Shown here piece after piece: positions 22,712 to 35,446 of a DNA stretch of 64,000 bases. The stretch's first letter is position 1. The number at the start of each line of letters is the position of its first letter. A program made the position numbers and the translations under genes. The notes under the pieces were generated by a model. That model was not told the origin of the DNA. It searched no databases and was given only the letters and a program-made list of their open reading frames with translations. Origin of the DNA: Pratylenchus scribneri (Eukaryota; Nematoda; Chromadorea; Rhabditida; Pratylenchidae). The stretch lies in the NCBI GenBank assembly GCA_030063045.1, contig JAQSEB010000059.1, forward strand, positions 1,736,001 through 1,800,000, in the 5' to 3' direction.

Positions 22712-24145
22712 TTATTCTTCCTCATTAATTTCGCCATTCATCATTGCCGTATTATCATTTCCCGTTTGCGGCTTGCCAACTCCAAAATGTTTAGGCCATT
22801 TGAGACGCCATTTAGGCATTTCGCCAAGTTCTTCGAGCTGAAAAAATACAAAATTTAATATTTTTTCCCTAAAATACCGTCAATTTTGGTTCCTGTTCAC
22901 GAAGTAATTTCTGCTGTTTGGCATCATAGAGAGACCGATCGAAGCACGATTCCAACATCAATGATGACATTTGATCAACCATTTTCTCCATCTTCATTTG
23001 GTAGCCACTCTTCGATTTGCTTTGCCCATTTTCTTTGTTCTCTTCCTCATACTCGGCCATTTGTTCACCAAATTCGATGAGAAGACGATGTGCAATCGAT
23101 TCGGCCTTGCCCTCCTCTTCCACAATGTCATTAAGCGATTCCAGTCCATAAACTTCAGCCTTAAAGAAATAAATATTCAATTTTATGAAAATATTTAATT
23201 ATTTACCCGTTTGTATTCATAATAGTTTGGATTGCGACGGCTATCGATAACTGGTACCACTTTGAAGTATTCATAATCGGTCAGCACCTCAATCAGTGAA
23301 TAGGTCAGCTCGAAAGGCCATTGTTGGAGTTGACCTTCCGGATCGACACCCAATCGGAACAGTGAAACTGGAAATGCTTGCCACGGATGCAAATAAAGTT
23401 GAGGCTCCATTTTGGCCAAACATTTCTTCAAAATTGAGAGAATTAATTGGTATTTTCTTGCAAGTTTTGACTTACCGTGCTCATCCAATTACCATAGCCT
23501 CGGTCAATGAAATGGACATAGGCGAATTGAAGTTCACTTTTTGGAGTTTTGAAATCTTGCAGGAAGATGATCTGATAAAGATTATATAAATTTAATAAAT
23601 TATTTAAATACATACCCGTCCACGTGCGTAAACATTCTCTTGAAGTGGTGCCAGCACATATTGGTATTGATAAATGGGCGGTTCTTTTTTCTTCTCCTCT
23701 TCATCATCCACCAATTTAGCGATTTCCGCAATTTGATGTGAGAATCGGGCAACCGGACTGTCCTCTTTGGTGGCATTGTTGTTCAGATCCTTTTTGCTAG
23801 GCAATAACTGTTCAAGGCGAGCACTGAATTGAAATTATTCATTTTTTATTTATGAAAAGTGACTCACGGTTTGATAACGACTAGTTCGTCGGCAATATTG
23901 TTATGCAAGGTGAACCAAATGCAGTTTGGAGATTCCACATAGGCGAGTTTGCAAATTACTGGAGCGTTCAATTGGAGTCGATGAACCTTAAAAATAGTGG
24001 ATTTTAAATAAGAGCGAAATAAGAAATTAAAAATGGAAATGGATTAAATTTTATATCTTACCTTCCCATCTTGAAGTATCAATTCGGTGTGCCGCTCCTT
24101 TCCCTTCTTCACAATTGGCGATAAATCACGATTGCAAGATGTCAT
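22712..24145 (-). CDS. Tudor-domain protein
   Basis: Seven exons: 24145-24062, 23986-23868, 23823-23616, 23571-23476, 23425-23207, 23159-22878, 22837-22712; 377 residues. An extended Tudor domain is recognisable: YVLAPLQENVYARGRIIFLQ, then FAYVHFIDRGYGNWMSTK, where VHFIDRGYGN matches the family's V.FIDYGN strand, followed by an SN-like part (WQAFPVSLFRL). The upstream block (LQLNAPVICKLAYVESPNCI, WFTLHN) is the usual N-terminal half of an extended Tudor module. The C-terminal part is an acidic coiled region. Extended Tudor proteins commonly read methyl-arginine marks on Argonaute or RNP proteins in germline granules and small-RNA pathways. The tyrosine of FIDYGN is replaced by Arg, so methyl-arginine binding is uncertain. 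Ortholog identity was not established. Confidence 0.85.
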
Positions 24146-24571
24146 ATAATTATTATACGTAATAAATTATCTTAATCTGCAATTGTTCGAAGATTATAAT
24201 TGACCTATTTTTCTAAGTAAAATTGTTAAATGGTGATGGGTATTTTTAATTTCAAGAGCATCCTCATCCTTCTCTTCTTAATTGGACTCTGAGAAATTAT
24301 TGTAAAATAAATTTGATCATATTATTCCAAACAGCCATTTGCAAAATAATATTGATGTTAAAAAATTCATCAATGGAAAACCGTCCATTAAATCAATAAA
24401 AAGTAATCATTTTGATCAATTCAAATCAATGATAAAGATATATAGTTAAGTAATTAACAACATATTTAAACCAATCTTATACAAAACAAAATTTAGTCAA
24501 CTTTATAAAAATAAAATTAGCAAGGAAAATTTAAATAATTAATTTTCTGTGCTTCCTTCTGTTCTGAATAT
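24146..24571. other. Intergenic region between TRAP-gamma and the Tudor gene
   Basis: AT-rich, no recognised signals. Confidence 0.4.
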
Positions 24572-25360
24572 TCATTTAGAGGTAGAAAAGAGAAGCACAA
24601 CGCCGGCCGAACCAAGCATGGAGAAGAGGCAATTGAAGGCAGGTGTGATTGTGGAAAGGATGAAGAAGGACAGGAAGATCAGCAGCGCGAAGAAGAGCTG
24701 AAATGTTGTAATTGAATTAGTGGATATTAAATTAAATTTTTTGAAATTTTCAAGTAGCATGGTGATTCCAAAATCTTTCTAAATTTATTGTCGCGTTTCT
24801 CAGTCGGGTTGACAATTTGACTAATAAGGATAAGTTTGCGTTAACCAACCTACCACATTATTATAGAAGATTGTATACAAGGTTGCCTCATAATCAGAAA
24901 CTTCATTCTTCTTCCATAAAATTCGTTCATCCTTTTCCTTTTTCGACATCTTCTTGTCATCCGCAAATAATCGACTCATTTCCCGAGTAATGGCGTCGCC
25001 ACGCTTGACCACAATTCTAATAAGAATATAACATTTATAGTTTTTTTTTTATTAAGTTACCGATGTTTAAGCACATGTTTGACATTTTTGTAAGACTGGG
25101 CTAGCAAATAAGCGACACCTAATGCAGCAGCAATCCAAATGAACCAAGAATCTGCCACTTCCATTTGATGAGCTCCATAAAAGAGATAAATTGGTATAAC
25201 TAAATGCAAAGTTTCCATTAAATATATTTTTAATGCTTAAACCTCCAACGTAGGCAGAAATCCCGTAAAAGATTAACTGATTCTTCTTCGAAATTGCTGA
25301 TGAAAAATCTTGAAGTAGAAGCTCATCCTCTTTGCTGAATTTTGCTGCTCCTTTTGACAT
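24572..25360 (-). CDS. SSR3: Translocon-associated protein subunit gamma (SSR3)
   Basis: Exons: 25360-25243, 25199-25061, 25016-24854, 24697-24572; 181 residues (human 185). N-terminal KFSKEDELLLQDFS and the loop DDKKMSKKEKDERILWKKNE followed by VSDYEATLYTIFYNN match TRAP-gamma almost residue by residue as remembered. There are four hydrophobic segments, two before and two after the charged cytosolic loop. TRAP is an ER membrane complex that sits beside the Sec61 channel and assists insertion of some signal sequences. The alpha subunit is coded 10 kb away in this window. Confidence 0.96.
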
Positions 25361-26034
25361 TTAAAGGATGATCAAAAATATTTTATTTTGTCTAGAAAAA
25401 TTTTTTTTTAATATTTGATTTTAATTGATGTGCGAATTAAAATTAAAACCAAGTTTCTCCTTTCTACCTAATATCCAATCCTCGTCCTCATTTCCTTCCT
25501 GTAGATTTAGAACTGCATTTTTTTAAACTTATAAAAATGAAAATTTGCTGTTTGGGTGGATACTTTGTCTTTGTTTCTAATGTTTTTATTTGTGCTAGAG
25601 AAAATTAAACAAGACATTATTATTGTTATAGATAAAAGAATGGCGATAGAATAGAACTTGCAGAGAAAACAACAAATTATCGATTGTTACTTTAATCAAC
25701 GCCATTACAAAACAGTGGCGAGGCCCAATTCTCAAATAGCACTAGCTGCGCCTAGCATATTCTTCATTCATTCCTTTCTTCCATTCCAGTCCATTCTTCT
25801 TATTTCACGTTTCACATCAAATCAAATGGATTCCTCCCTTCTTATTTCACATAAAATGGAAGGATTTGTCATTTCAATCTCATTTTTGTGAAATTTATTA
25901 CGGAATTTGCGAGAACAATTAGTCACTAGTAAAGCAGAAAATTCACTATAAAATAACAATTTTTTAGCGATATCAATCATATTCATTTCTCAAATACCCA
26001 TCTATTCTACAAATAATCAAGCAACAAGCTCATC
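25361..26034. other. Intergenic region between divergent TRAP-gamma and polyubiquitin
   Basis: Probably holds both promoters. Immediately upstream of the ubiquitin ATG the sequence is T/A-rich and then ACAAGCTCATC. No coding signal recognised. Confidence 0.4.
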
Positions 26035-26860
<826 letters not shown>

Positions 26861-27413
26861 ATGAATGACAAAGATGAAGAAGGGCCTAAAATCCTGTAAA
26901 AAAAGAAGATAAATAAACAAGACAGCCCTTGAGATGTTTCCAATATGACCATATATTCAACATCATTCTTTTTTTTTCGGATAAATCATCATATAATTCA
27001 TTTTATCAGTTTTGTAAAATGGGGTACGGACCAGGCAGATGTACAAGATTGGAGAGGAGGGGGATATTGAAAACGTGGTTGATCCGTGATCCCTATCTCA
27101 TTCCCAGTTCTCCAAAAATTTAGACGTGTTTTTTTTAACACTCCACTCATCGATTTGAAATATCGTTGACCTAGTCGATCGGAAATAAATCTCACTTTAC
27201 TCGATGTTAACAAATTTAATGGTGTCAATTATAATTTATTTATTACCGGTTGAACGATAAATAAAAATTGTCATAAAAAATCAACTTTTTGGAAATGGTC
27301 TGAGCAAAACAAAATAATAAGGGGATGAAATTATTCCAACATTTTTAGTATCAGTGAAAAGTCTAAGTAATGAGAAGGATAAATCTATCTTCATAAATAT
27401 GTTGATCGTCTCT
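26861..27413. other. Intergenic region between convergent polyubiquitin and transaldolase
   Basis: Contains the ubiquitin 3' end (AATAAA at about 26911). A GC-richer stretch at 27018-27122 has a 34-codon ORF (MGYGPGRCTR...) that I could not assign; it could be a small RNA gene or chance. Confidence 0.4.
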
Positions 27414-28665
27414 TCAAATCTGTGCGTTAATCATTTCTTCCAGAAGTCGGGCATCGGCCGCAAAACGTCGAATTCCATCAGCCAGCTTTTCCGTGGCCAT
27501 TGCGTCCTCATTCATTTCCCATCGGAAGCAATTTTCATCCACATTAACTTGATTTTCATTGCATTTCTGAGCGCTCTCTTTGTTTAGTACAGGAGCAAGT
27601 TTTTCATTGTCCTTGAGTAAATCACCCAAGAGAGCTGGGCTGAAAATTGTGATAAAATGATTTTTCTTTTGCATTTAAATTTGAAAAAATACCTTATCGT
27701 CAACAAGTCACAACCAACTAATCCCTTGATCTGCTCCGTATTCCGAAATGAAGCGGCCATAACTTGCGTTTGGTGCCCATATTTTTTGTAATAATTGTAG
27801 ATTCGTCGAACACTTTTAACACCGGGATCCGAATCACGTGTGAATTGCTTCTGTTCCGTGTTCTTAACGTACCAGTCGAGGATCCTACCTTGAATTTGGC
27901 TAATTTAATTGAGGTTTTAAACAATTACTTACCAACAAATGGCGAGATCAGAGTGACCTATGGTGAATATGAAATTAAGATATGAATAAAAATATAAAAT
28001 TACATTGGCCTGTGCACATGCAATCGCTTGATGGAAATTGAATAATAAAGTCATGTTACAGTGAATTCCATGCTGCGACTCAAGGACTCTAAAATTAAAA
28101 TCTTGTTATTCTAATTAATTAATCAAAGTTATACTTTGCGGCTTGAATTCCCTCCCAAGTTGAACTGAGTTTGATCAAAATACGCTCTTTGCTGATTCCC
28201 TCCTCTTCATATAATCGGATAAAGCTCAGTGCTTTTTCAATGGAGCCTTCTTTGTCAAAGGAAAGTCTACAAATAATTAAAAAGCATAAATATGATTTAT
28301 TTTTATTATTACCTTGCATCCACTTCTGTACTCACTCGCCCAGGGATAATTTTGAGGATTTCCTTGCCGAATAGAACGAACAATTTATCCATTGCAAGTT
28401 GGCAAATTTGTTCTTTGGTCTTGACCGGAGCATTCTCCTTCGCATATTGAATCGCTTTGCCAATCAATGCCTTGTATTTCTCGTTTTTTGCAGCGGCAAG
28501 TATCAGCGATGGATTTGTGGTGGCATCGGTGGGTTTGAAAGTTTCAATTGCTGGAAATTGTAATTGTTTTGATTGTAATTTAAAATGAACATTTTTACCA
28601 TGAAAATCACCAGTATCTGCGACAACAACGGAAAATTGTTTAAGCTGATCGAGAGAAGATGCCAT
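27414..28665 (-). CDS. TALDO1: Transaldolase
   Basis: Seven exons: 28665-28599, 28550-28313, 28266-28135, 28088-28004, 27957-27933, 27888-27693, 27639-27414; 322 residues. Family motifs: [54 protein letters not shown] (the Lys forms the Schiff base with substrate), [16 protein letters not shown] and SPFVGRILDWY. It transfers a dihydroxyacetone unit in the non-oxidative pentose phosphate pathway. The fifth exon is only 25 bases (VTLISPFV), but phase and motif require it. The 68-residue C-terminus after PALLGDLL is as expected. Confidence 0.98.
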
Positions 28666-29263
28666 AATAAATTTCAGTGATTTGATTTGAAAAATTTCTG
28701 AATTTGAACTTTGTTGTAAAAAGAAATGATGAAAATGGGCTGATTTAAAGCACTTTTTATCTTTCAATTTATGATGATGCTTTTTCGATTGAATGAACAG
28801 AAAAATGAGTTAAAAGGTTTTATGACTTGTCTTGTGTTTTATGTTATGAATGACTTATTATAGACTTGTGATTGTGATTTGTGAATTGTGACTGACTAAA
28901 AAAATGAAAAACATTTTAATTTTAAAAACAAAAATAATTGAAGTTGAAAAATTTTTGGATTAGTTTATTTGACAATGATGTCGGGATCCGGTTCCGGTAT
29001 GCGCGAAATACAAAAAATTAAATATGTTTTGAAAATTCTATTCTGATGCTAATATCCCGCTTAAAATATGCAGAAATAGGGGAAAAAAGGCAATACCGAC
29101 TTAAAAATAGAATTAAAAAGTGGTATAGTCTTCTTCCAAACTTAAATTTTTAAACCGATTCTAGCGGTTTATTTAATTCCCGTTCCGATTTTACAGCTAG
29201 AAAGTTTCTTTATAGGAAATGATGATCAGGATCAACTAATGAATATTAATTCAAGGTTTTTAG
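28666..29263. other. Intergenic region between divergent transaldolase and cyclin E
   Basis: AT-rich. A CCGGTTCCGGTATGCGCG patch near 28989-29006 and a CCCGTTCCGATT patch near 29180 stand out but are not assigned. Confidence 0.4.
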
Positions 29264-31215
29264 ATGAATAATAAGACGCTAGAACCGAAAACGCCTCCCC
29301 ACTCTGCCTCCAATTCTGTACTGCTTAAAAACAATCGGAAGAAGCACAGCTATTCAGCCGGTTCATCAGCTCCCTATCAAGAGAAACCAGACCCGCCATC
29401 TCAATTTGATTCCAGCGATTTGGGCTCACCTAAGAAAGTAAATTAAATAATTCCTTTAAAAAAATCAAAATAATATTTAAGGTTTGGTCATTACTTTGCG
29501 ATAAAGACGAAGAATACAAACGGGACCCATTGCTCTTCGAACGTCAACGGCAAATCAACGGGAAAATGCGCTCAATGTTATTGGATTGGCTGATGGATGT
29601 TTGATTAAATTATAAACTAAATTATTAATTTTGGTTTTTAAGGTTTCCTCCGATAAGAATTTGCATCGTGAAACGTATCATCTTATGATCGATTACATTG
29701 ATCGTTATCTTGGACTTATGTTCGACAAACGGCTGCAGGTTCATCCCCAAAGACTTCAACTTATTGGCGCCACCGCTATGCTCATTGCAGCAAAAATAGA
29801 GGTTTTTAAAATTATAATTAGAATTAGAGGGAATTTTGGTACTCAAATTTGGAGAAAAAGTTTATTCGATTAAATAAAAATGTTTATAGAAAATCTTTTT
29901 TTCAGGAGATCTATCCACCCAGAGTTTGTGAAATTGCCGAATACACTGATGGGTAAATTCATCTTTTCAAAATTTGGAAAATTGTTCTAAATTGACCAGT
30001 TGCTGCACGGCCCAAGATTTGCGCGACATGGAGGAATTGATGCTTCAAGAACTCGACTGGAAATGCTACCCTGTTACCGCAATCCATTGGTTGGCTTTGT
30101 ACATGCAATTGATGAGCACAAATGACGTCATCCGAGCCCAACAAGTCATTGTCACTGCACCATGTAAGATTTATTTTCCAATATAATTTATTCACGTTAA
30201 TTTAAGCTCGTCGCCAATCAATGTTGGCTCATTCGCCAGTCTCGCCTCGACCAACTTCATTAAATGTCAGCATTGTTGTGAATGAAGAAAATGGCGATGA
30301 CCAACATCCGAAGGAAGTGAATGCTGATGAGAATCATAAACCAGCGAATGAAGCCAATGCGAAAAAATCATCCGGCAAAGTATGTCTTGAAACTTATGGG
30401 TTATTTCGTTCAAATTTTCCATACAGAAACGCATCCTCAGTTTCAATTCCTCATACCCGCATGTTCAAATCGCCCACATCGGTTCATCGCCAAAAGTGCT
30501 TATCCATACGGCTGCCTGTGATCTCAGTTACGTTGGGCATAGAACATACAGCAGTGGGCATATTTATCCGGATCAGCGGTGCACGGTGCCAAAATTGATG
30601 CGTGGCGAATTTGTTCGAATGGCTATGGTCAGTTTTTTATGGGTTTAATTTAAAATAATTTAACAAATTAAAATTTTTAATCTTCAAAATTATCTTCAGA
30701 TCATCGACCTGGTAATGCTGGATGCCGGCTCTCTTCGTTTTCGCTACAGGGAATTGGCAGCCGGCGTTCTTCTTTGCAGCTATGAACCACAAACGCTCAT
30801 CTGCCAGCTTATCGGTAATAATTTTTTACCGCCATTATCAAACATCATCAATTTTCAGGAATTCCCATTGATCAGCTCACTGCCGTCCGCGAATTCATTG
30901 ACCCATTCGTCCAACTTGTCGACAAACTCGAACCAACCGGCACGCAAATTCCCTGTCTTCCGGATATTCCACACGATGATCGACACAACATTCAAACATA
31001 CATTTCGAATTGTCTCAGCCATTTGGTTAATTTACTAATAATTTTATCATCAATTTAAATTCCATTCACTTATATAGGAATCACTTGAAAACACTCGAAA
31101 GAAGATGGAAGAACGCCGCAATTTGATGGTTGAACGTGTCAATTTGGCCCAGAGTCGTAAAAGGAAATTTGGCTCGACACTGAATTCCGCAATCGGTTTA
31201 AGCCATGAGGTGTGA
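29264..31215 (+). CDS. cye-1: Cyclin E
   Basis: Ten exons: 29264-29437, 29482-29598, 29643-29801, 29906-29952, 30000-30163, 30207-30379, 30427-30627, 30700-30814, 30859-31025, 31078-31215; 484 residues. The cyclin box begins with MRSMLLDWLMDVSSDKNLHRETYH (MRxxLxDWLxEV..KLHRET is the cyclin E form) and continues LQLIGATAMLIAAKIEEIYPPRV, ELMLQELDWKCYPVTAIHWLALYMQ. C-terminal HNIQTYISNCL matches the conserved HNIQTH of cyclin E. A Lys/Arg-rich, Ser-rich tail follows. Cyclin E activates CDK2 at G1/S and is destroyed through SCF. An Asn/Ser-rich insert separates the two cyclin folds. TTTTTAG lies directly before the ATG, a likely spliced-leader acceptor. Confidence 0.93.
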
Positions 31216-31764
31216 AGAGGACGAAGAAGAAGAATAATGAAGAAGATTCGTTTTTTGCGCAAAAGACGGGAAATATCCATCATTTAATATTTTGACCGAA
31301 ATTGTTTTTTTCTCCTCTATTCCCCCTTTTCCTTCCTACCGATCCCCATACCAAATTCCATGCATAAACCGCCCCCACCTATTTATCTATATTATTTTAA
31401 TTCGAATTATATCAAAATCATCATCTCAAATATTAAATTTTTTGCCTCCTCCCAGCGATCTCCTCAATTTGTTTTTGCTCATATCTCGATTAAATCATGA
31501 TTTTTGGCTCTGTCTTTCCCATCTTTATTTCACCAAATCCAAAGCAATAATTTCAAATCAATTAATTTTGCTGTATACAAATGTATTTCGATCGTTTTTT
31601 GCTTTTATTAGGATAAATTATTTGAGCAATTTTAAATGATATCAATGAATTCAAAAATGAAGGTTTAACAAATTTGAAAAGATGGGCGAGTAGGAGGGAA
31701 AAAATTGGTTCAAAGTATCAGCCTTCTTCATCATCTTTGCTGAATTGCTTGTTGATGCGGCACA
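31216..31764. other. Intergenic region between convergent cyclin E and LYRM1
   Basis: AT/CT-rich 3' UTR-like sequence; nothing else recognised. Confidence 0.4.
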
Positions 31765-32185
31765 TTAATTACTCCATGGATTATGCTTTGGTTTTCGCTG
31801 CTTGAAACTCTTAGTTCGGAGGTCGATGTCTACAAAAATAATTTATTTAAATGAAAACATAAATGAAAAACCATATGAGGTAGAGGGTGGCAAATAAGGT
31901 GGACGTTCGTATGGAATTTGGTAGTGGCAGGCAACTTCCACCCGTTTCTTCCCCTCTTCTAATAATTCACGAATTTTTATTGGATCAGTTTCCTTTAAAT
32001 TAGCAATGAATTATAATTTTTTAATAAGTACAAACCATTCTATTGGATCGGAATTGTCTGCGCACTTCGTCCCGAATATAGCACCGTTCCACTGCGGTAT
32101 TCGCTGGATCCTGAGCTGTCCATGTTTTTGAAAGTCGAATAATCCGTCGGAAAAAAGCTAATACTTCAGCTCGAATATTTTGCAT
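31765..32185 (-). CDS. LYRM1: LYR-motif protein LYRM1
   Basis: Exons 32185-32036, 31992-31872, 31829-31765; 111 residues. The N-terminal helix RAEVLAFFRRIIRLSKTW aligns with human LYRM1 EVLGLYRSIFRLARKW (here the LYR tripeptide is F-F-R, keeping the key Arg), then YIRDEVRRQFRSNR and the distinctive ACHYQIPYERPPYLPPST, which matches GLHYKIPYPRPIHLPP of LYRM1. LYR proteins are mitochondrial matrix adaptors that bind acyl carrier protein and support Fe-S or respiratory-complex assembly. The C-terminus is a short basic tail. Confidence 0.88.
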
Positions 32186-32507
32186 AAATTTAATTATTTT
32201 GCTATTCGCTTCGCTATCAAATAAAAAATTAAAAGTTATACCTAATATGATTTTTTTTAATTAAAAATTTTTTAAAAAATTAATCGATTGCAAACCGGAG
32301 GCATATCTTTCTTAATAATAAGGCCAACTCAAATAAATCACATTCACTTCAATCAAATACATTTTATTGATTTTCCCCATTTTTTTAATTGATTTTTCCC
32401 AATAAATTTTTTTGAGTATTAAATTATACTTGAAAAGCTGAATCAATTCATTAATCTAATTAAAATTTAAGCTTATTTTGTTTCAATCTTAAAAAAAAAA
32501 TATAAAA
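32186..32507. other. Intergenic region between divergent LYRM1 and zinc finger-SKP1 genes
   Basis: Very AT-rich, no recognised elements; both promoters must be here. Confidence 0.4.
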
Positions 32508-34605
32508 ATGCGACGTAAAACTAAAGAAAGGCATCAAAGCGGAAATGGGCCGATAAAAAATAAAGGACAAGAAAACGGCAAAACGGAAGATCATCAGGTT
32601 TTAACATTTTAATCAGCCATAAATTTCAAATATATTTCTTCAGGCTTTGGTTAAGCAAAAGTTCATTTGTGATCGTCCCGATTGTCGCATGAAATTCGAT
32701 GATTCCAACCAATTCAACGACCATCTTAGAATGCATGATGTGAACGCGAGCATGTTCGCCGAAACATCAAAAAATGGGACGAAAGGAAGTGATCGAAATG
32801 GTGGTGGGAAATTTGTCGCCAAATTGGAAATGACAATCATGGCTGGCAATGGTGGATGTGTGACCGCGACGACAGCCACAACTGTTCTAAAGAATGGAAG
32901 ACAACATTCGGGCAGTAGTGGTTTTGTTGCCATTGAGGAAGGGAAAAGCAAGTCCAGTTCGCCAATCGCGGTTTATTATTTTTGTTTAATTTAAAATAAG
33001 CTGAATATTTAGTTACACCAACGTTGCGGAATTCCAGCTCCAACACAGAACGGTGATGTTGTGGCGCATAGCACAAAGTCGGTGAAGCAGGATATGAGCA
33101 GCAGCAGCATGAAGACGGTAAATTTTTAATTTTGTTTAGGACTTGTTATTTCTTTGTAGAATAGAATAAAGCAAAGTCTAAAAGAAGACATTGACTTTTA
33201 ATCTACCAATAATTTAAAGGTCAATACAACGGTCACTTCCGGTTCTGGACGCATGGGCTCAATGCCAATTCGAATCACGGTTCGGGCAAGCAATGGCGGC
33301 AGTTCCGGTCGAAATTGCATGCATCAAAATGGTGGCGAAATGACGGGTGATGGAGAAGGGTGTTCATGTTCGGCAAGGGACAAATCTTCGACCGCACATA
33401 TTGAGAATGGAATCGATGATGGTGGCGGCGGTGGCGGTGGTTCCAATGCCGATGCTTCTCATTTGAATGGGGCAGTTGAGATTGAGGAACCGGCAGAATC
33501 TGGGCAGCCAGCACTCGTCAAAATTCAGGTTTTTTTACATAGGTTAAAAAATTGGAAAATAATATTTTAGGCACGCAAAGTGAATTGCAAAACATCGGAT
33601 GGGGAAATATTTGTGGTCGATTGGTTTTTGAGTGAGTTTTTATCCGACAAATCCAAAACTTCCATCTAATTTCAGTGCAACAAAGTAAATTGTTCAAACG
33701 TCATTGGGAGGAGCATCGACAAGCGCAGAAACGAAAATCGGGTAATGGTCGTTCGCGCAAATTCACATTCAATATGGAGACAGTGGATTCGGCCACATTC
33801 CGTCAAATTTTGGAATGGCTTGTGCAACACGATGGTTAGTTGATTTTTTTTCTTGGATTACTTAAATGAGCCAGTTACTCATTAAAACTTTAACGGATTA
33901 AGTATACTCTTCCCATTTATTTGCAGGAATGGATGAACCAGTCGTTCGTGAGGATCCTATGACCGGCGACCGCATTTGGTTTGAATTGACCGAATTCGAA
34001 CGTCGCTTTTTCGATCAACCGCTTTGCATCATGAACAGTTTGCTTACTGCTGGAAAGTCGGTTTTTTTTTAAATTTAAATCAAAAAATAAACCAAACCAA
34101 AAAATGAAAAATAGCAATTTTATTTAAGATATCTGGATATCCCATCGCTCTATTTGTTTGGTTGTCAAACGATGGCCGGAATGTTGCAAAGTAAAAGTGC
34201 TGCCGAAATTCGAGAATTGCTGGGACTGCCCGACGATCTGTCCTCCACCGAGATTGTGGTTTGTTTTTTGGTTTTTTTAACAAATTCCATCAAATTTTTC
34301 AGGCAATTCGACGCCGTAATCGAAAATTCCGGATGCGTGAAATGAAGGCTGCCCGGTTCAAAAAATATTTTTAAATTTTTTAAACTATTTTTTAAAGTTA
34401 TGCCAATCGTCTTCAACAACTCCAATCTCAACTCAATCAAATGGGCATGAAGAATGGGAACAACAATGGTGGAAAACAAGGCGGAAAATTGGGAGGATGC
34501 GGTGGTGGTGCCGGTGTCCAGCAACAGAATAATAATCAAATGGGTCAAGTGATGGCCGAACAACTGCTCTATGCCACCGGACGCGACATTTTGACTGAGA
34601 AGTGA
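32508..34605 (+). CDS. C2H2 zinc finger-SKP1 chimeric protein
   Basis: Ten exons: 32508-32597, 32644-32970, 33013-33117, 33220-33528, 33571-33631, 33676-33834, 33927-34056, 34129-34255, 34303-34355, 34398-34605; 522 residues, all phases close. One classical C2H2 finger (C39, C44, H57, H61). A long Ser/Gly/Asn-rich linker follows to about residue 277. Then a SKP1-like domain: VNCKTSDGEIFVVDWFLMQQS (cf. IKLQSSDGEIFEVD..IAKQS), FRQILEWLVQHD, and the SKP1 core AGKYLDIPSLYLFGCQTMAGML then KSAAEIRELLGLPDDLSSTE. The tail after it is basic and then Gln/Gly/Asn-rich. SKP1 links cullin 1 to F-box proteins in SCF ligases. No member I know carries a zinc finger, so the fusion is noteworthy. An insert (HWEEHRQAQKRKSGNGRSRK) replaces the acidic loop of SKP1. 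Confidence 0.85.
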
Positions 34606-35446
34606 ATGATCTGCCGGAAGAAGAATCTGATGAGAAGAAAGAAATGAATGATGAAATTAAATTTTGATTGGTAATTCTTCATTTGAATATATTTTCTTTG
34701 GTTTGTTAAGTTTTTTCTCCTCTAGCCATCATTTATCCATCATCAAATCCCCCCCCCCCCCTCTCCCCTATTATGGATCCATCTTCTCACAGATTCTTTC
34801 AACTATTGAAATTGATGTTCAAAATCCAAAACAATCAATCATTTTCCACACATTTGATATTATTCATTTCATTTATTTGAGCCAAAATCCGGATAATGAT
34901 CATTCATTTCATTTTGCATCGTTAAAATCAAAATAAAATGGACCAATAATATTACAAGTTTAATACAAATCAGTTGTTAAAAATGCACAACAAAATATTT
35001 TTTACAATACAAATGTTCCCATTTGATACAAATTCATCGATTAAAAATATAAATATCAAATGAGAGAATTGAAGCCGCAACAAATCCCCAGCCAGCGATC
35101 AGCTTAATAAATGTTTTTATCAGTTTATGGGAAAATTTGATCAAAAATTCTGCCCAACCAAGTCAATCCTCCATTCCCTTGACTTACTTAGCAATTAGAC
35201 CCGAAATTCACAGAAATAGAAAACCGCGGCGATTGTTTTAGAAATTTGCAGTTCAATTTTCCTTTTTAAATGTTTCATGAATATAAATAAATGAATTATA
35301 TATATCAGCTAAAAAAGGAGGGAAAATGAAACAATCCAATCCCCATTCCCAACTAATTTGATAGGCATATTTAAATTTTAAAATTTTATTTATCAAATAA
35401 TCATCGTCAAATTCAGCAATAAATTAATTAAAAAATCCAACAATAA
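34606..35446. other. Intergenic region between zinc finger-SKP1 and TRAP-alpha genes
   Basis: AT-rich. A 13-base C run at 34749-34761. No coding signal recognised in about 840 bases. Confidence 0.45.

Noticed and set aside
34749..34761. C run as a regulatory element
   Set aside because: Isolated homopolymer in a 3' region with no supporting context.
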